Source: Hydrangea macrophylla (Eukaryota > Streptophyta > Magnoliopsida > Cornales > Hydrangeaceae). Taken from it: 64,000 nucleotides of DNA. Under the pieces are notes generated by a model. That model saw only the letters and a program-made list of their open reading frames with translations. It made no database searches and was not told where the DNA came from. Within the stretch, counting starts at the first letter, position 1, and every line of letters starts with the position of its first letter. The stretch spans positions 109,029,691-109,093,690 of the forward strand of contig CM066984.1 in assembly GCA_033977485.1 (NCBI GenBank), read 5' to 3'. Below, one piece after another: positions 10,618 to 21,180 of this stretch. The translations under genes and the position numbers were made by a program.

Positions 10618-11454
10618 ATGACCAACCCCAAAGACTCATCGGAAAAATCACCCCAAGGGTCGAGGCCTCGCCCTTTCTCCGGTGAAGCACCGCCCACTCC
10701 ACCGCCGTCCCAGCAAGAGACAGAGAGCCCCAATCCAAGGCAACAACCCCAAACCCATGGGTCCCACATCTCCGGCGACAATCCCTCCACCAGAAGATCC
10801 TTGCCCATCATCCAGATGACATCCGTTCATGCAGGCGATGCGGGCGGGTCGGGTTCGAGTTCGGGTGACGTTGGAGGCACCAGGCCTTGGCTTATTGATG
10901 CTGGTGAGTCGCCCCCGAAGAAGAGGGTCCGGGACGGTACTGATGTTGGGTCGGGTTCTTCAAGCGGGTCAAAATCGGTTCAAAATGACCCTGATACTCA
11001 GCGAAGCCCGTTTGCATGCAGTGTGTGCTCGAGATCGTTTCAGACGGCTAAAGCTTTGCATGGGCACATGAGGGCCCACAGTGAGCGAGGGTGGCGCGGG
11101 ACCTACCCACCGCCGACGTTCTCTCCGAGTGACTTGGACCGAGATTTCAAGAGGACTATGGACATAGTGGGAGGCCGAGGCAGCGGCAGCAGTGCTGCAG
11201 AGGCAGAAATGGCGGAGGTGCTGGCGGTAGAAGAAGCCATAGAGGAGGACAGAGGGAACACTCCACCACCGCCGGTGGCGGAGGTGGTGGCGGTAGAGGA
11301 GAAAGTTGAGTGGAATTTGAATGAGTTGCCGAAAGAGAGTACTCAAGCGGAGGAGGCATCAACAAGCCAAGCGGCGCCAACTAATAAGCTGAGGGCGGAC
11401 GGAAAATTGTTGGACTTGAATGATCTGCCTCCTCCAGATAGCGATGAGGATTGA
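10618..11454 (+). CDS. Single C2H2 zinc-finger protein with EAR-type motifs (278 aa)
   Basis: Intronless frame, probably a nuclear transcriptional repressor. The N-terminal 130 residues are Pro/Ser/Gly-rich and include a basic PPKKRVR stretch (about 99-105) that could be a nuclear localisation signal. One classical finger follows: FACSVCSRSFQTAKALHGH then MRAH, with Cys134, Cys137, His150 and His154. The FQTAKALHGH helix is a variant of the plant-specific QALGGH box. The C-terminus carries LNELP (about 237) and LLDLNDLPP (about 265-273), matching the LxLxL/DLNxxP EAR motif that recruits TOPLESS-type corepressors. The ATG is the first in the frame and follows a TATA box at 10513. Plant C2H2 proteins with one finger and an end-terminal EAR motif are common; I cannot assign an ortholog. 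A MITE lies in the promoter and a GC-rich hAT MITE 230 bp after the stop. Confidence 0.85.
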   Translation: MTNPKDSSEKSPQGSRPRPFSGEAPPTPPPSQQETESPNPRQQPQTHGSHISGDNPSTRRSLPIIQMTSVHAGDAGGSGSSSGDVGGTRPWLIDAGESPPKKRVRDGTDVGSGSSSGSKSVQNDPDTQRSPFACSVCSRSFQTAKALHGHMRAHSERGWRGTYPPPTFSPSDLDRDFKRTMDIVGGRGSGSSAAEAEMAEVLAVEEAIEEDRGNTPPPPVAEVVAVEEKVEWNLNELPKESTQAEEASTSQAAPTNKLRADGKLLDLNDLPPPDSDED

Positions 11455-11682
11455 GTTTCATATATATATATATATAATATCTATATTTCTATCGGAACTT
11501 ATTATATCTATTGAGAAGGTTACTCTTTTAAAGTTTTGTGTGCTTCGTATAAGAATTTGGAAGGATGTTTTAAAAAACTCTTTAAGAATAATGTTTTATT
11601 GGTGATGAATAAATGAGTAGTCACGGTCTACTCACTCTTGATGTTCATTGATCTGTTATTATAGTGTTTGATACTGTAGTAC

Positions 11683-12150
11683 TAGGGATGGCAACGGGGC
11701 GGGTATGGGACGGGGTCCCTATACCCCGCCCCCGCCCCGCTTCAGTGAACCCTCCCCCCGCCCCCGCCCCCGCCCCGCCCCGCGTAGTGATCTCCCCGCC
11801 CCCGCCCCCGCCCCGCCCCCGGGGTCCCCGACCCCGCCCCGCCCCGCCCCGATTATGTTTTTTTTTTTTGTACACAAATTGAAAAAGTAATTTTTTTAAT
11901 GTATTTTTTTCTCTAATAGTGCAGTTTTTTTTTTAAAAATGGTAATACACATAACTATTGAGGGGTAAAAATATAAATACAAGTATATTCGGGGCGGGGG
12001 CGGGTTTTTTGACCCTACTCCGACCCCGACCCGGGTTTTGAAAACCTCCCCCATACCCGCCCCTAACCCTATTAAGCCTCCCCCATACCCTACCTATTAG
12101 GGGCGGGGCGGGGCGGGGAACCCGGAAAACCCACCCCATTGCCATCCCTA
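11683..12150. mobile_element. hAT MITE, GC-rich, with perfect 8-bp TSD
   Basis: The 468-bp element starts TAGGGATGGCAA and ends TTGCCATCCCTA, flanked by TGTAGTAC at 11675-11682 and 12151-12158. An 8-bp TSD and TA-to-TA inverted ends are hAT features. Both arms are dominated by CCCCGCCC/GGGGCGGG repeats, very unlike the AT-rich surroundings. Pro/Arg-rich open frames across it come from this repeat and are not genes. Confidence 0.92.
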
Positions 12151-12158
12151 TGTAGTAC

Positions 12159-13076
12159 TATATATTTGTGTGCTTTATTTTCAGTTTGTTGGATATTTTT
12201 ACGTACATGATTTATCAGCTGCATGGATACATATGTTTCTCTGCCAATGCGTTTGACTGGATTGGTTTAATACGTATGGAAAGAAATATATACTGGTATA
12301 TATATATATATAGATGTATATACTTGTATAGTTTAGGTGAAATTTTTATTTTTTTTCTTTTGTATTCAGAATTAATATGAAAATGATTTTTGTGAAATGC
12401 AATTAAAAAATATAGTGCATTTGAGTTCTTAGGAGTTTGTTACTCCCCCTCCTCCCATTTTATGTATTCTCTTGAAAGTTAAAATCAAAATTTTAAGGAA
12501 AATTATGTTTACATGAATAATAGTTAATGTCATTATTTCAGAACTACTCTTTCTTGTTTTTTTTTTTTCTTCCCCTTTTTGCATTTACTTATTTTCAAAA
12601 TTAACAAGGGTAGTCCTGTAAAGTTGATACTATTTTGTCATTAAATATGCTCTTGGGGACAAATATTTTTGAGACATCTAAAATTGGAAAGGACACACAT
12701 AAAATGGGACCGGGTACGTAGTACTTTTTTTGCTTAACACTATTAAATCCTCTCTCTCTCTCCAGATCTTATATAAATGGGTTAATTGTGTTTATGGTCT
12801 CTTATATTAATGGGCTAATTGTGTTTATGGCCATGTACTCTCTCTATTGATCTTTTTTTCCTCATTTTAATTTCTTGCTAGCTAGTTATGTTTCTGCTTA
12901 TTTTCTGTTGTTGAATATATGCTATATGGCATAGTGTCTGCACGTGCGCGCACACACATCTATATATATGTATATGCATACATTCACATCTCCAAGTTAA
13001 GAGTTTGGATTGGTTCAATACATTTTCAGAATACTACATAAATTTAAATAAAAAAAAAAAAGAGATATATAGATGT
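12159..13076. other. AT-rich intergenic DNA
   Basis: Only short AT dinucleotide runs (about 12296-12320, 12960-12980) and no coding signal on either strand. Confidence 0.55.
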
Positions 13077-13081
13077 ATAGT

Positions 13082-14384
13082 TGTTTACAATAATTTTTTG
13101 GTGTTGTGTGCGTCGGGCGTGCCAGAGTCCGCGTGGACTCAAAAAGGGTTGTGATAACCCAATCAAACTTCTAATTTAGGCGACTTGTTACAAAAATGTG
13201 GATTTTTACTCTACTCTGATGCAACTAAGTAATTACAAATAACAAATAAAAAAATAACAAATCAACTGAGATTCAGAATACTTCCACAGTCATCATCATC
13301 TTCATTGATTGAATAAGCAGTGATTACAACCATTCAAAGGACAAAAACACTCGTAGAGAGAACTCGCAAATCACTCAAGAACAAAAGCAATGTTGTTATG
13401 AGGAGAACTAAAGTCTGCTAGCGCAGAAGTGGCGTGTGTGTTAGCCCCCCTTTTCTAATGTTGCCCCCTCTGCTCTATTTATAGACCTGAGTACATAACC
13501 GTTCATATTAATGGGATTAGTGGGGTTAATGGGTTAGTGGCCCCTGATTTCTAGGCGTGTACAGGTTACTGCTCCCACTTTGTCCCATGATCTCCTATGA
13601 TCCGTGTGATCATCCCACTTGTGCCATGTTTCTTCCATGTAACTATTTTCCTTCCAGCTCAGCATCTCCTAAAGCCCACATTCTCACCCCATGTTTAACT
13701 GCCTAACCACTTTGTGAGCATATTCCAGTTGACCGATAGCATCCTTCTCTGAGTGACTTAATTCATGTTGGTTGACGGATCTTGGTCTTATTCTCTGTAG
13801 GAAGTCTAACAATGCCCATCGATCTCGTTTGACCGATGTTTTATAGATTACCAATCCATTATTTCCCAAGTCCGATATCACACCTTCTTTTGTACCTCTT
13901 CTAGTCCTCCCACTTTAGGACCTTCATTGGTTGGTCATCGAGGTCATCGGTCTTGTATGACCAATATTTTTAAGTATCCGCCCTCTGAATCTGAATCATT
14001 ATCCAAACCTGATTTTACGCTCCACTTCTCTACCCTGTTGATCATTGCTCCTGGGTCTTACAGAACCATCTTGATGGTCTTCGGCCTTTCTTACCGAGGC
14101 CGAGGTGTCCTTATTGATACCATAGCTGCCATTTCCTGTTTTGCAACATCGGTCTTAGTCGTTGACGCCGAGGTGTCATTTATGTCTTGGCGTCACCCTG
14201 CCTAGTTTTAACACCGCTATTCACGTATTGGACGAATTGACCTTGCCAGCAACTATATCTGACATCATTCTCTCCCCCGTCATCGGCCTTATCAGCAGTT
14301 CATCTGCTTACCTGCTCCTATGATGACGTCATCAAGCCACGTGATCGTCATGTGCTTTGGAAAACCCAAATTAGGGTATAAACA
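13082..14384 (-). mobile_element. Solo LTR (1303 bp), TSD ATAGT
   Basis: The segment starts TGTTTACAAT and ends GGGTATAAACA, with terminal TGTTTA/TAAACA, and is flanked by ATAGT at 13077-13081 and 14385-14389. It contains no PBS, PPT or pol sequence, so it is a solo LTR. A TATA box on the minus strand (CTATAAATAGAGC, about 13486-13474), followed in that direction by a long untranslated stretch, gives minus orientation. GC content is higher than the flanks. A gypsy (Tat/Athila-like) origin is possible but unproven. The frames 13684-13881 and 13927-14205 are not genes. Confidence 0.85.
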
Positions 14385-14734
14385 ATAGTACTGTATTTGA
14401 GAGATTCCTATTTTTTTTTTCTTCTTTTGCACATTATCAAATACATTTTGTATGTGAAATTTATTTGTTGATAAGTGAAAAGAAAACTCTAATATATACA
14501 AATTTAGGGCTCGTTTGGTAACGTTGTCGTTTTTAGTTTTCTGTTTTTATTTTCATTTTTTAGGAAAACGAAAACTGAAAACATGTTTGGTATCGTTTCT
14601 GTTTTTTTTTTTTACAAAAAACGTTTTAAGAATTTGGGAAAAAAATGAAAACAGCTAAAACGTGTTTTCGATTTCATGTTTTTTAAAAACCAAAAACGAT
14701 CGGGCCCTCTTTCTCACTTCTGACGATCTGCCCT

Positions 14735-14975
14735 AAGCCGCCCGTAAGTTCTTCTTCTTCGATCTTCTCCTTTTTCTTCGATCTTCTTCTCCGATCTCTT
14801 CTTCTTCTTCGTCTTCGATCTCTTCTTCGATCTTCTTCTCCGATCTCTTCTTCTTCTTCGATCTCTTCTTCTTCAATCTTCTTCTTCTTCTTCTGCTATA
14901 TGTTTTTCTTCTTCTTTCTTCTTCGATTGTTGTTGTTGTTGTTGTTGTTGTTCTTCTTCTTCTTCTTCTTCTTCT
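14735..14975. repeat. (TTC)n/(TTG)n low-complexity tract
   Basis: Imperfect TTC/GATCTTCTTC repeats, then (GTT)7-8 and (CTT)n, inside the Harbinger 5' region. Confidence 0.9.
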
Positions 14976-15169
14976 ACGATTTACATTTTCTCTCTGTTTT
15001 TTCTGAAAATTAATCTTGGGTATTAAGTTTTGGAATCACATTTTCTCTGTTTTCATCTGGGTATTAATTTTGGGTATGAATTTTCTGTCTGTTTTTCTCT
15101 TTTATCAGATCAACAAGAGCAAGAACTCTAAGTAGGATTTTGGACCAGTCATTCTCTACAAGGTCATAT

Positions 15170-15229
15170 CTCTCTCTCTATATATATATACATGCCTACT
15201 GTGTATATATATATATATATATATATATT
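15170..15229. repeat. (TA)n microsatellite
   Basis: Two TA/ATAT runs separated by CATGCCTACTGTG. Confidence 0.85.
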
Positions 15230-16239
15230 ATCTCAGCAAGATCTGTGTAATGAATTTAGAGACAAGTCATTGTTTTAGGAATTTAGTTGTAAATCAACTT
15301 TTAATTCCTTGATTTTATTTACCTGTTTGAATCTTCTAGCTTATATATAAATTACGAATTCTACAGTGGAATGCATAAGAAACATTTTATCCCAATTTTG
15401 ATTTCTTATGTACTAAATGTCATATTCACATGTTTCTATCATTATCTCATGTTGACTGTTAACAGACCCAGAGCATATATAGTTGCATTCTTAGCAGTTC
15501 ACGAAATTATGACCACAGGGTTCATATGATACAATGATCTAATACTTTCTTATAAAGAGCAATATTGTGTTGTGCCATTTTATAATTTATTGACTGTACA
15601 TATTGTGGGCATCTATGCATAGGCCTACTATTTCTATATATAGTTTCAGTGATGCTCCCAAAAAAATGGAAGGAAAAGAAAAGTAAAGAAAAGAAAACAA
15701 CCATAGTGACCAAATATTACATATTGATATGCATAGCTCTGCTTCTATAGTTTTATTGCTCCTTCCAAAATTGAAAGAGGAGGAAAAAAAATTGAAAGGA
15801 CAAGAAAAGGAATACAAGAAATGCTAGTGTCCATGTGATATTTTTGGTCACTTTTTTTTTTTTTTTGTTCTTCTTTCTTCTGAATGTGAAAAACTTTGAT
15901 AAGGATAATTGCCTTATAAGGGGGAATGTACAATTTTAATAGCATAAGTTGTTGGATACTTTTTCGAATTATCACGAGAGTTGCGAAATACACTCATAGA
16001 TGTTATGTGGTATTTTTCATTTTGTTATCCAGATTTGTATTGATAGTAATGCACTCAAGTTTTATTCTGTTTATTGTGGTGCTGCTTAAAAATTTTCATG
16101 GTGTACTCTTTTGGAAATTGTAAGAGTACTTAGTTGTAGTAGAATGTTAAACTCATTGCAAATCATTTTTGATCTTTTTTCCATTTTGTTCTGTAAGTTG
16201 TAGAATTTTCTTGGTTAGTACTTTTCCTGGTCTATTTGG

Positions 16240-16505
16240 AACTTGCCGAATTTGTGTCTTAAAGCCACCAAAACTGTGGTTTGCTGGATCTAGCCCTTAT
16301 TTTACAATATCAACTTGCCGAACCAACCAGCTCAACCCTAGGCTAGTATATTCGAAAGATTTCTCTCTGACAAGTGCACTTGCCTCTTTTGCTCTATCTC
16401 GAATGACAGCGAATAGTCCAGTAATACTTTGGTGTTTGTTTTCCTCTAATAATACTGGCCTCCTGTTAGAAAAAGGAATCCTCCCTGGGTCAAGTCTTTC
16501 TCATA
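16240..16505 (-). other. Unrecognised open stretch inside the Harbinger element
   Basis: The minus strand is open from about 16500 to 16305 (ERLDPGRIPFSNRRPVLLEE and onwards, about 65 codons). I do not recognise the product. Composition looks more protein-like than the surroundings, so it could be a captured host fragment or part of an older insertion. Opposite-strand openness of the same region (16169-16510, plus) reduces confidence that either is real. Confidence 0.2.
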
Positions 16506-17051
16506 GCTAGCTCTTTGGTATATAAGAACATCTATGGACAGAGGCAGTGGCTGAATATTTTTTCTTGTGGTTTGTTTGCTTCTTGTGTTATATCAAATTT
16601 CAAGCTTTAATTTGTTTTATGGGCTGTCTTTGGTTGGTTTTATCAACCACGGGTTCGGAATGGCGTTACAGTTGTCGGCTCAAAGAGTAATTCTATGCTT
16701 CTTAAGTTTGAATTTTAAGTTTGGTTCTTAAATGTTCAGTTCTATCCCATGCTATATCGGTGAGTGGTGTACCACATGCCGCTGAATGTGGTTCGATTAT
16801 TAAAGCATTTGAAAATCAAATTTAGGATTGAAATTGGGACGCATAGACTCCCGCACAAATTATATTTCCAAAAAAATGATTATTTGTCTTTTTTATTTTT
16901 ATTTTTTGAGGGAAAAGCATTCCTTCGTTGACCATCTCCAACCATGCCTCAAACTTAATGCAACTGATTTATGCGTTTCTTAGTTGCTACTACTTTCATT
17001 GTTGCATAATACGTGTGAACTACTCCTAATATTTTTAATTATTAAAAGTAG

Positions 17052-17843
17052 ATGTCAAACGTTAATGACGATGAAGTTGTTGAGATTGAGGGTGACGGCA
17101 AAAATGGGGCACCGTGGCCAGAGAAGAATCTTTCCATCTTTATTGGCCTTATGGAAGGAGAGGTTAAAAAGAATAATAGGCCTACTACCACGTTCACAAA
17201 AAATTCGTGGGCCTATATGAAAGAACAAATGAAGAAGGAGCCTGGATTTGAGTATACTCATGATCAGTTAACAAATTCAACCAACTTACGGCTGTATATA
17301 GGGACTTCCAAAAGCTGATGGGTTCGACTGGAGCAGGTTGGGATCCAGTTCATAAGAATGTTGTGCTTTCTCCCAAACAATGGGAAAGCAAGATTAAGGT
17401 ACAAAGCGAAAAAAACACTTTGATATTTATTTCACAATAAATATAACTATAATAACAACGACCTTTTATGTGATGTTGACATAATTTTATCATAGGTAAT
17501 CAGGCATGCTAGGAGTTTCAAAAAGAAAGGGTGTCCTTACTTTCCACAGTTATGTACTCCCTCCGTCCCATTTTATGTGTCCATCTTGGAGAATCCAACT
17601 ATTTAAGGGGACAAAAAGAATCTACACCTACTTTCCACAATTGCCCATAATCATTACACATTTTTTTTTTTTTTTAGTGTTGATTGTAAGGAAACTAAGC
17701 AAAATTTACATACTAATTTAGGAAAGTGTATAACAATTTTGGGACATCCCAAAATGGAAAGATGGACATATAAAATGGGATGGAGGTAGTATCATTTACG
17801 GTGACACCACGGCAACGGGAGAAAATGCAAAACATGTATATAT
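17052..17843 (+). pseudogene. PIF/Harbinger ORF1 (Myb/SANT-like DNA-binding protein), broken
   Basis: The first exon encodes WPEKNLSIFIGLMEGEVKK, TFTKNSWAYMKEQMKKEPG and YTHDQL, the trihelix/Myb_DNA-bind_3 domain of plant Harbinger ORF1 proteins, which partner the transposase. After a frameshift near 17271 the domain continues with YRDFQKLMGSTGAGWDP to WESKIK (about 17310-17397). Past an intron comes HARSFKKKGCPYFPQLC (about 17503-17554), cut by the Stowaway at 17557. It resumes with IYGDTTATGEN after it. A frameshift plus insertion make it non-functional. Confidence 0.8.
17557..17789. mobile_element. Stowaway MITE inserted in the Harbinger ORF1 exon
   Basis: The ends are CTCCCTCCGTCCCATTTTAT and ATAAAATGGGATGGAGGTAG, flanked by TA on both sides (17555-17556, 17790-17791), as in Tc1/mariner-derived Stowaway elements. 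Removing the element and one TA restores a continuous ORF1 reading frame across the junction, so the MITE arrived after the Harbinger did. Confidence 0.92.
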
Positions 17844-17870
17844 TTTTATATGTTATTTTGCCTTTTATAG

Positions 17871-18353
17871 AAAAGTATTATCTCGTTGATTCTGGATATA
17901 CCAATATGCCGGGGGTTTTATCTCCATATCGCGGAGAAAGATATCATTTGCGTGATTTTAGAGGTAACGACCGTCAACCAAGTGCTCGTGAAGAGCTATT
18001 CAATTATCGCCATTCTTCATTGCGAAATGTTATAGAGCGCTGCTTTGGAGTATTAAAGGCTCGTTTTCCCATTTTAAAACAAAATGCCTCCTTATCCACT
18101 CCGCACACAGAAGTACATTCCAAATGCATGTTGCACTGTTCACAACTTTATACGAATGCATGCAACGGTTGATCGATTGTTTGAGGAATTTACAGCTGAT
18201 CAAGTTATTGTTGATGACAATGGTGGAGATGGTGCAGGAAGTAGTGCAAATGTCCCTGTTGAGATTGATGTGAGTCAAAGTCAGTTGCGTCGAATGGCTC
18301 GTGTGAGGGATCAAATTGCTAATCAGCTTTGGGTGAGTGTTCAACGTGATTAA
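17871..18353 (+). pseudogene. PIF/Harbinger DDE transposase, C-terminal part, frameshifted
   Basis: From a splice-acceptor-like TTTTATAG the plus strand encodes YYLVDSGYTNMPGVLSPYRG, RYHLRDF, then ELFNYRHSSLRNVIERCFGV and LKARFPILK. These are the C-terminal DDE_Tnp_4 blocks. The frame shifts near 18084 and continues MPPYPLRTQKYIPNACCTVH-NFIR to a stop at 18351-18353. The N-terminal half with the first catalytic Asp is absent; ORF1 lies only about 30 bp upstream, so an internal deletion has joined the two genes. Confidence 0.85.
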
Positions 18354-18572
18354 CTTGTTTGTGGGGATTTATTTTGCTTATATCTAGATAAAATTTGTTT
18401 GTAAAACTATTTTTAATGGTTATGTTACTTGTTTAATTGTAGGAACTATGTTTATTTGAATGTAATGGCTTGGATATTATTCATTTGTATGGAAAATGTA
18501 ATGGTTTAATTCATCACATGTTTGTCAACAGATAATTTTATTTGTTATACAGATAAAAACACAAAATGAGAC

Positions 18573-18612
18573 TCCTCCAAAAAAAAAAAAAATAATAAAA
18601 AAATAAAAAAAA
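18573..18612. repeat. A-rich low-complexity tract
   Basis: Poly-A with interspersed AATAAT, followed by a GGGAGGCTAGTGTAATTA stretch that resembles the ends of the foldback element at 7352-8772. Confidence 0.6.
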
Positions 18613-18988
18613 TTGGGGAGGCTAGTGTAATTATGAAGACCACATGGGAGATCAGTGTAATTAGACCTAAACTCGGGGGAGGTCACAATAGTTATCTTAA
18701 ATGAATTTTGGGAGGCATTTTTTGAAAAAGAGATTTGACATTGATACCGTTACCAAACGCGTTTCCTGTTTTTGTTTTCTTTTTTTTTTAAAAAAAATCA
18801 CCAATGTTACCAAACAAGTTTCTGTTTTTTTTTAAAAAAAAAAAAAAACAGAAACTGTTTTTTTTAAAAAAAAAAAAAAACAGAAACTGGTTTTCGTTTT
18901 TAAAAAACTGAAAACTGAAAACAGAAAACGTTACCATGCGAGCCCTTAGTTTTTAGCAAAAAAATAAAAATTATATAGGTATATATAT

Positions 18989-19159
18989 AGTCTGCTTATT
19001 GTGCGGACGCCCGTAACTTAATAAGTTACGAACTTCTGTTTCTAGCCACTAAATCCTGTGAAATTACTACAATACTCTTAATAAAAATTGGATCTCCAAT
19101 AGCTGGAAACAGAAATCCGTGACTTATTAATTTGCGGGCTTTCGCACAAAAAGCGAACT
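18989..19159. mobile_element. MITE-like inverted repeat in TA-rich flanks
   Basis: AGTCTGCTTATTGTGCGGAC-GCCCGTAACTTAAT on the left is complementary, with a few mismatches, to TTAATTTGCGGGCTTTCGCAC-AAAAAGCGAACT on the right. The outermost bases merge with (TA)n, so the TSD cannot be read. Confidence 0.7.
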
Positions 19160-19726
19160 ATATATATATATACACACAAATGTAATTAGTTTATTTGAAA
19201 TCTTAAGAGGTTGTCACATTTTGACTCAACTTTTTCAATGGCCGCCCATCCTCCCTCCCTCTCTTTCACTCTTCCTCTCCAAGTAATTATTAAATGGTTC
19301 ACGGTGAATATATAAATAGGATAAATATCATCTACCTCCCTTGAGGTTTGATCTTAATACATAGACCTCCTTTCACATTTAAGAAATTTCACTTACCTTC
19401 CTTTTTTTTTTTTTTTTTTTTTTAAATTTTAATATTTGATTCTCCTAAATTTTCTAACAATTTGTTAAAGGGAATCTAATAGTAAAATTAAAAAATAAAG
19501 GAGGTGATATTTACACATATAAATATTGGATACACATACGATATCAAAGTCATTAATTGTAATTTGTAACCTAATACATCTGTAGATTGTGCTTACTTGA
19601 GAAAAAGTTTCGTATAAAATATGGGAACATAAATACAAAAATAAAAAAAGTTTAATTAATTTGTAATTTTGTATTAACTTGTCACTCAAACAACGCATGT
19701 GTGATTTAAAATTTGGGATAGTTATA

Positions 19727-20274
19727 GGGGTGGACAAATAGTTCAGTTAACCGAAATTTAAACCAAATCGAACCAAATTTTAAATTTCAGCTCAATTTAT
19801 TTAGTTAAAATTTTCAGTTCGGTTAAAAATTGAACCGAAATAAAAATTTTAGTTCAGGTACCATATTCCCAAATCGAACCAAACCGAAAAACCAAATTTT
19901 TTTTTTTTTTTTTCAGTTTATATATTATTAATATATTTTATATACAACTATATATAATGTATAAAAATATAAGTATTTTATATATAACTAAATAAAAATA
20001 TAAGTTTTCTTTGCAATATGAAAGAAAAATGGGGAAAAACATTAAAAAAAAAAAGTTGTGAAAATAGAATAAAAAAGAAAAAGAAAAGAAAGTATAATTT
20101 TTTAAAAATTCGGTTAACCGAATTTCCAAACTGGACCGATTCGACTAAAATTAAACCGAACTGAAATATAATTCAATTCAATCTCAGTTCCTATTTTTTC
20201 AAATTGAACTGAATTTGTTCAAACTAAACCGAACTGAACCGAACTGAACCGAATCGACCCGACAGAATACCCAC
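19727..20274. mobile_element. Probable hAT MITE rich in AACCGAA/TTCGGTT repeats
   Basis: The left end is TAGGGGTGGACAAATAG and the right end GAATACCCACCTT. The arms are packed with CGGTTAA, AACCGAA and AATTGAACC motifs on both sides of an A/T-rich core. The ends resemble the TAGGGGTGGCAA hAT group seen elsewhere in the window, but no matching 8-bp TSD could be read. Confidence 0.6.
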
Positions 20275-20498
20275 CTTGAACTATTGTGTTGGCAGTTTGT
20301 CGTTATTGGTCTTGGTCACACATGTTGTGTATGGTAATTGGCTTGATGGACTTCGATGGGTTGGTATGGTTGGGATGAGGCCCATTCCTTCTATAGTACA
20401 AAGGCCCAAAAATTACCCTTAGGGCCCCACTAGAACTCGGGTCGTATTATTTTAAGCCCACTCACCCAACGAAAAGATTTGGACTTGACATATTTACC

Positions 20499-20742
20499 GA
20501 GAAGTTTATTCAGTGAACCATCAGCTCATATTATTATGTTGACGCGCTGTGCCATGTCAATCACATGGGACTATATGGTCACTGAAGTTAAGAGATTATA
20601 ATAAATAGGAGAGGAAATGCCCATAGAAATAAAAGGCCATGAATCATGACGTATTGGCTATTGCCATGCCACTATACAATTGGGCATTCACAACCACATC
20701 AACAAAATGATGTGGCGGGATGAGTTTACTGAATAATTTCTC
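20499..20742. mobile_element. Mutator-like MITE, second copy of the 10043 family
   Basis: It starts GAGAAGTTTATTCAGTG and ends TTTACTGAATAATTTCTC, the same termini as the element at 10043-10271. Its flanks, ATATTTACC and ATAATTTAC, are similar but not identical, so the TSD is decayed or offset. The interior has diverged. It lies about 440 bp upstream of the catalase ATG. Confidence 0.75.
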
Positions 20743-21180
20743 ATAATTTACCATATATATATATATATATATATTTGTCTAGAAGACTCCAAAAATGACA
20801 TATTTAGAAAGCAAAACAAAGCCCGCGCGCGCGCACAGACTTGAAGTGAAGGTAAACGTGGCGCCATATGGGCGTCATCATCCGCCAAAGCCATAGGTGG
20901 TGGTGAATAGTAGTTTGCAGAAAAGAACACACAAAATCAAGATAAGGAACAACCCATGAATGCATCACCTTCTCATAATTTCAAAATTTTTTATCATTTC
21001 TTCTCTGGATTTATAACCTTCACATAAATAAATATATTTATTTTCACTCCAATCCAAATTTATTTATTACACGCAACTTCTCTCAACAAAGACAATAAAT
21101 TTAGGGACTGGAAGTGCCATTTCTTTTACACATCTACACCCCTCTCTCAACCTCTCTGTTCTTTCTTTCTCCCTCTAGCC
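20743..21180. other. Catalase upstream region and 5' UTR
   Basis: AT-rich sequence with a TA run at 20755-20774, a GCGCGCGC stretch at 20824-20835 and a pyrimidine-rich leader (CTCTCTCAACCTCTCTG) just before the ATG. No TATA box can be chosen with confidence. Confidence 0.4.

Larger units (their letters stand above)
14507..18945 (+). mobile_element. PIF/Harbinger DNA transposon, internally deleted (4.4 kb)
   Basis: The left end GGGCTCGTTTGGTAACGTT mirrors the right end AACGTTACCATGCGAGCCC (two mismatches), and both ends are flanked by TTA (14504-14506, 18946-18948). TTA is the PIF/Harbinger target preference. Inside are two plus-strand coding remnants: a Myb/SANT-like ORF1 protein and the C-terminal part of a DDE transposase. 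A pyrimidine-rich (TTC)n stretch at 14745-14970 lies in the 5' region. Loss of most of the transposase N-terminus, two frameshifts and a Stowaway insertion make it non-autonomous. Confidence 0.9.

Noticed and set aside
11645..11890. Proline- or glycine/arginine-rich open frames
   Set aside because: They are produced by the CCCCGCCC arms of the hAT MITE in several frames on both strands.
13684..14205. Two frames (minus 13684-13881, plus 13927-14205)
   Set aside because: Inside the TSD-defined solo LTR; no domain recognised.
15587..15993. Overlapping minus-strand frames rich in Phe/Ser
   Set aside because: AT-rich low-complexity DNA; no homology recognised.
16169..16510. 113-codon plus-strand frame inside the Harbinger element
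   Set aside because: Composition is not protein-like and the opposite strand is also open; no motif recognised.
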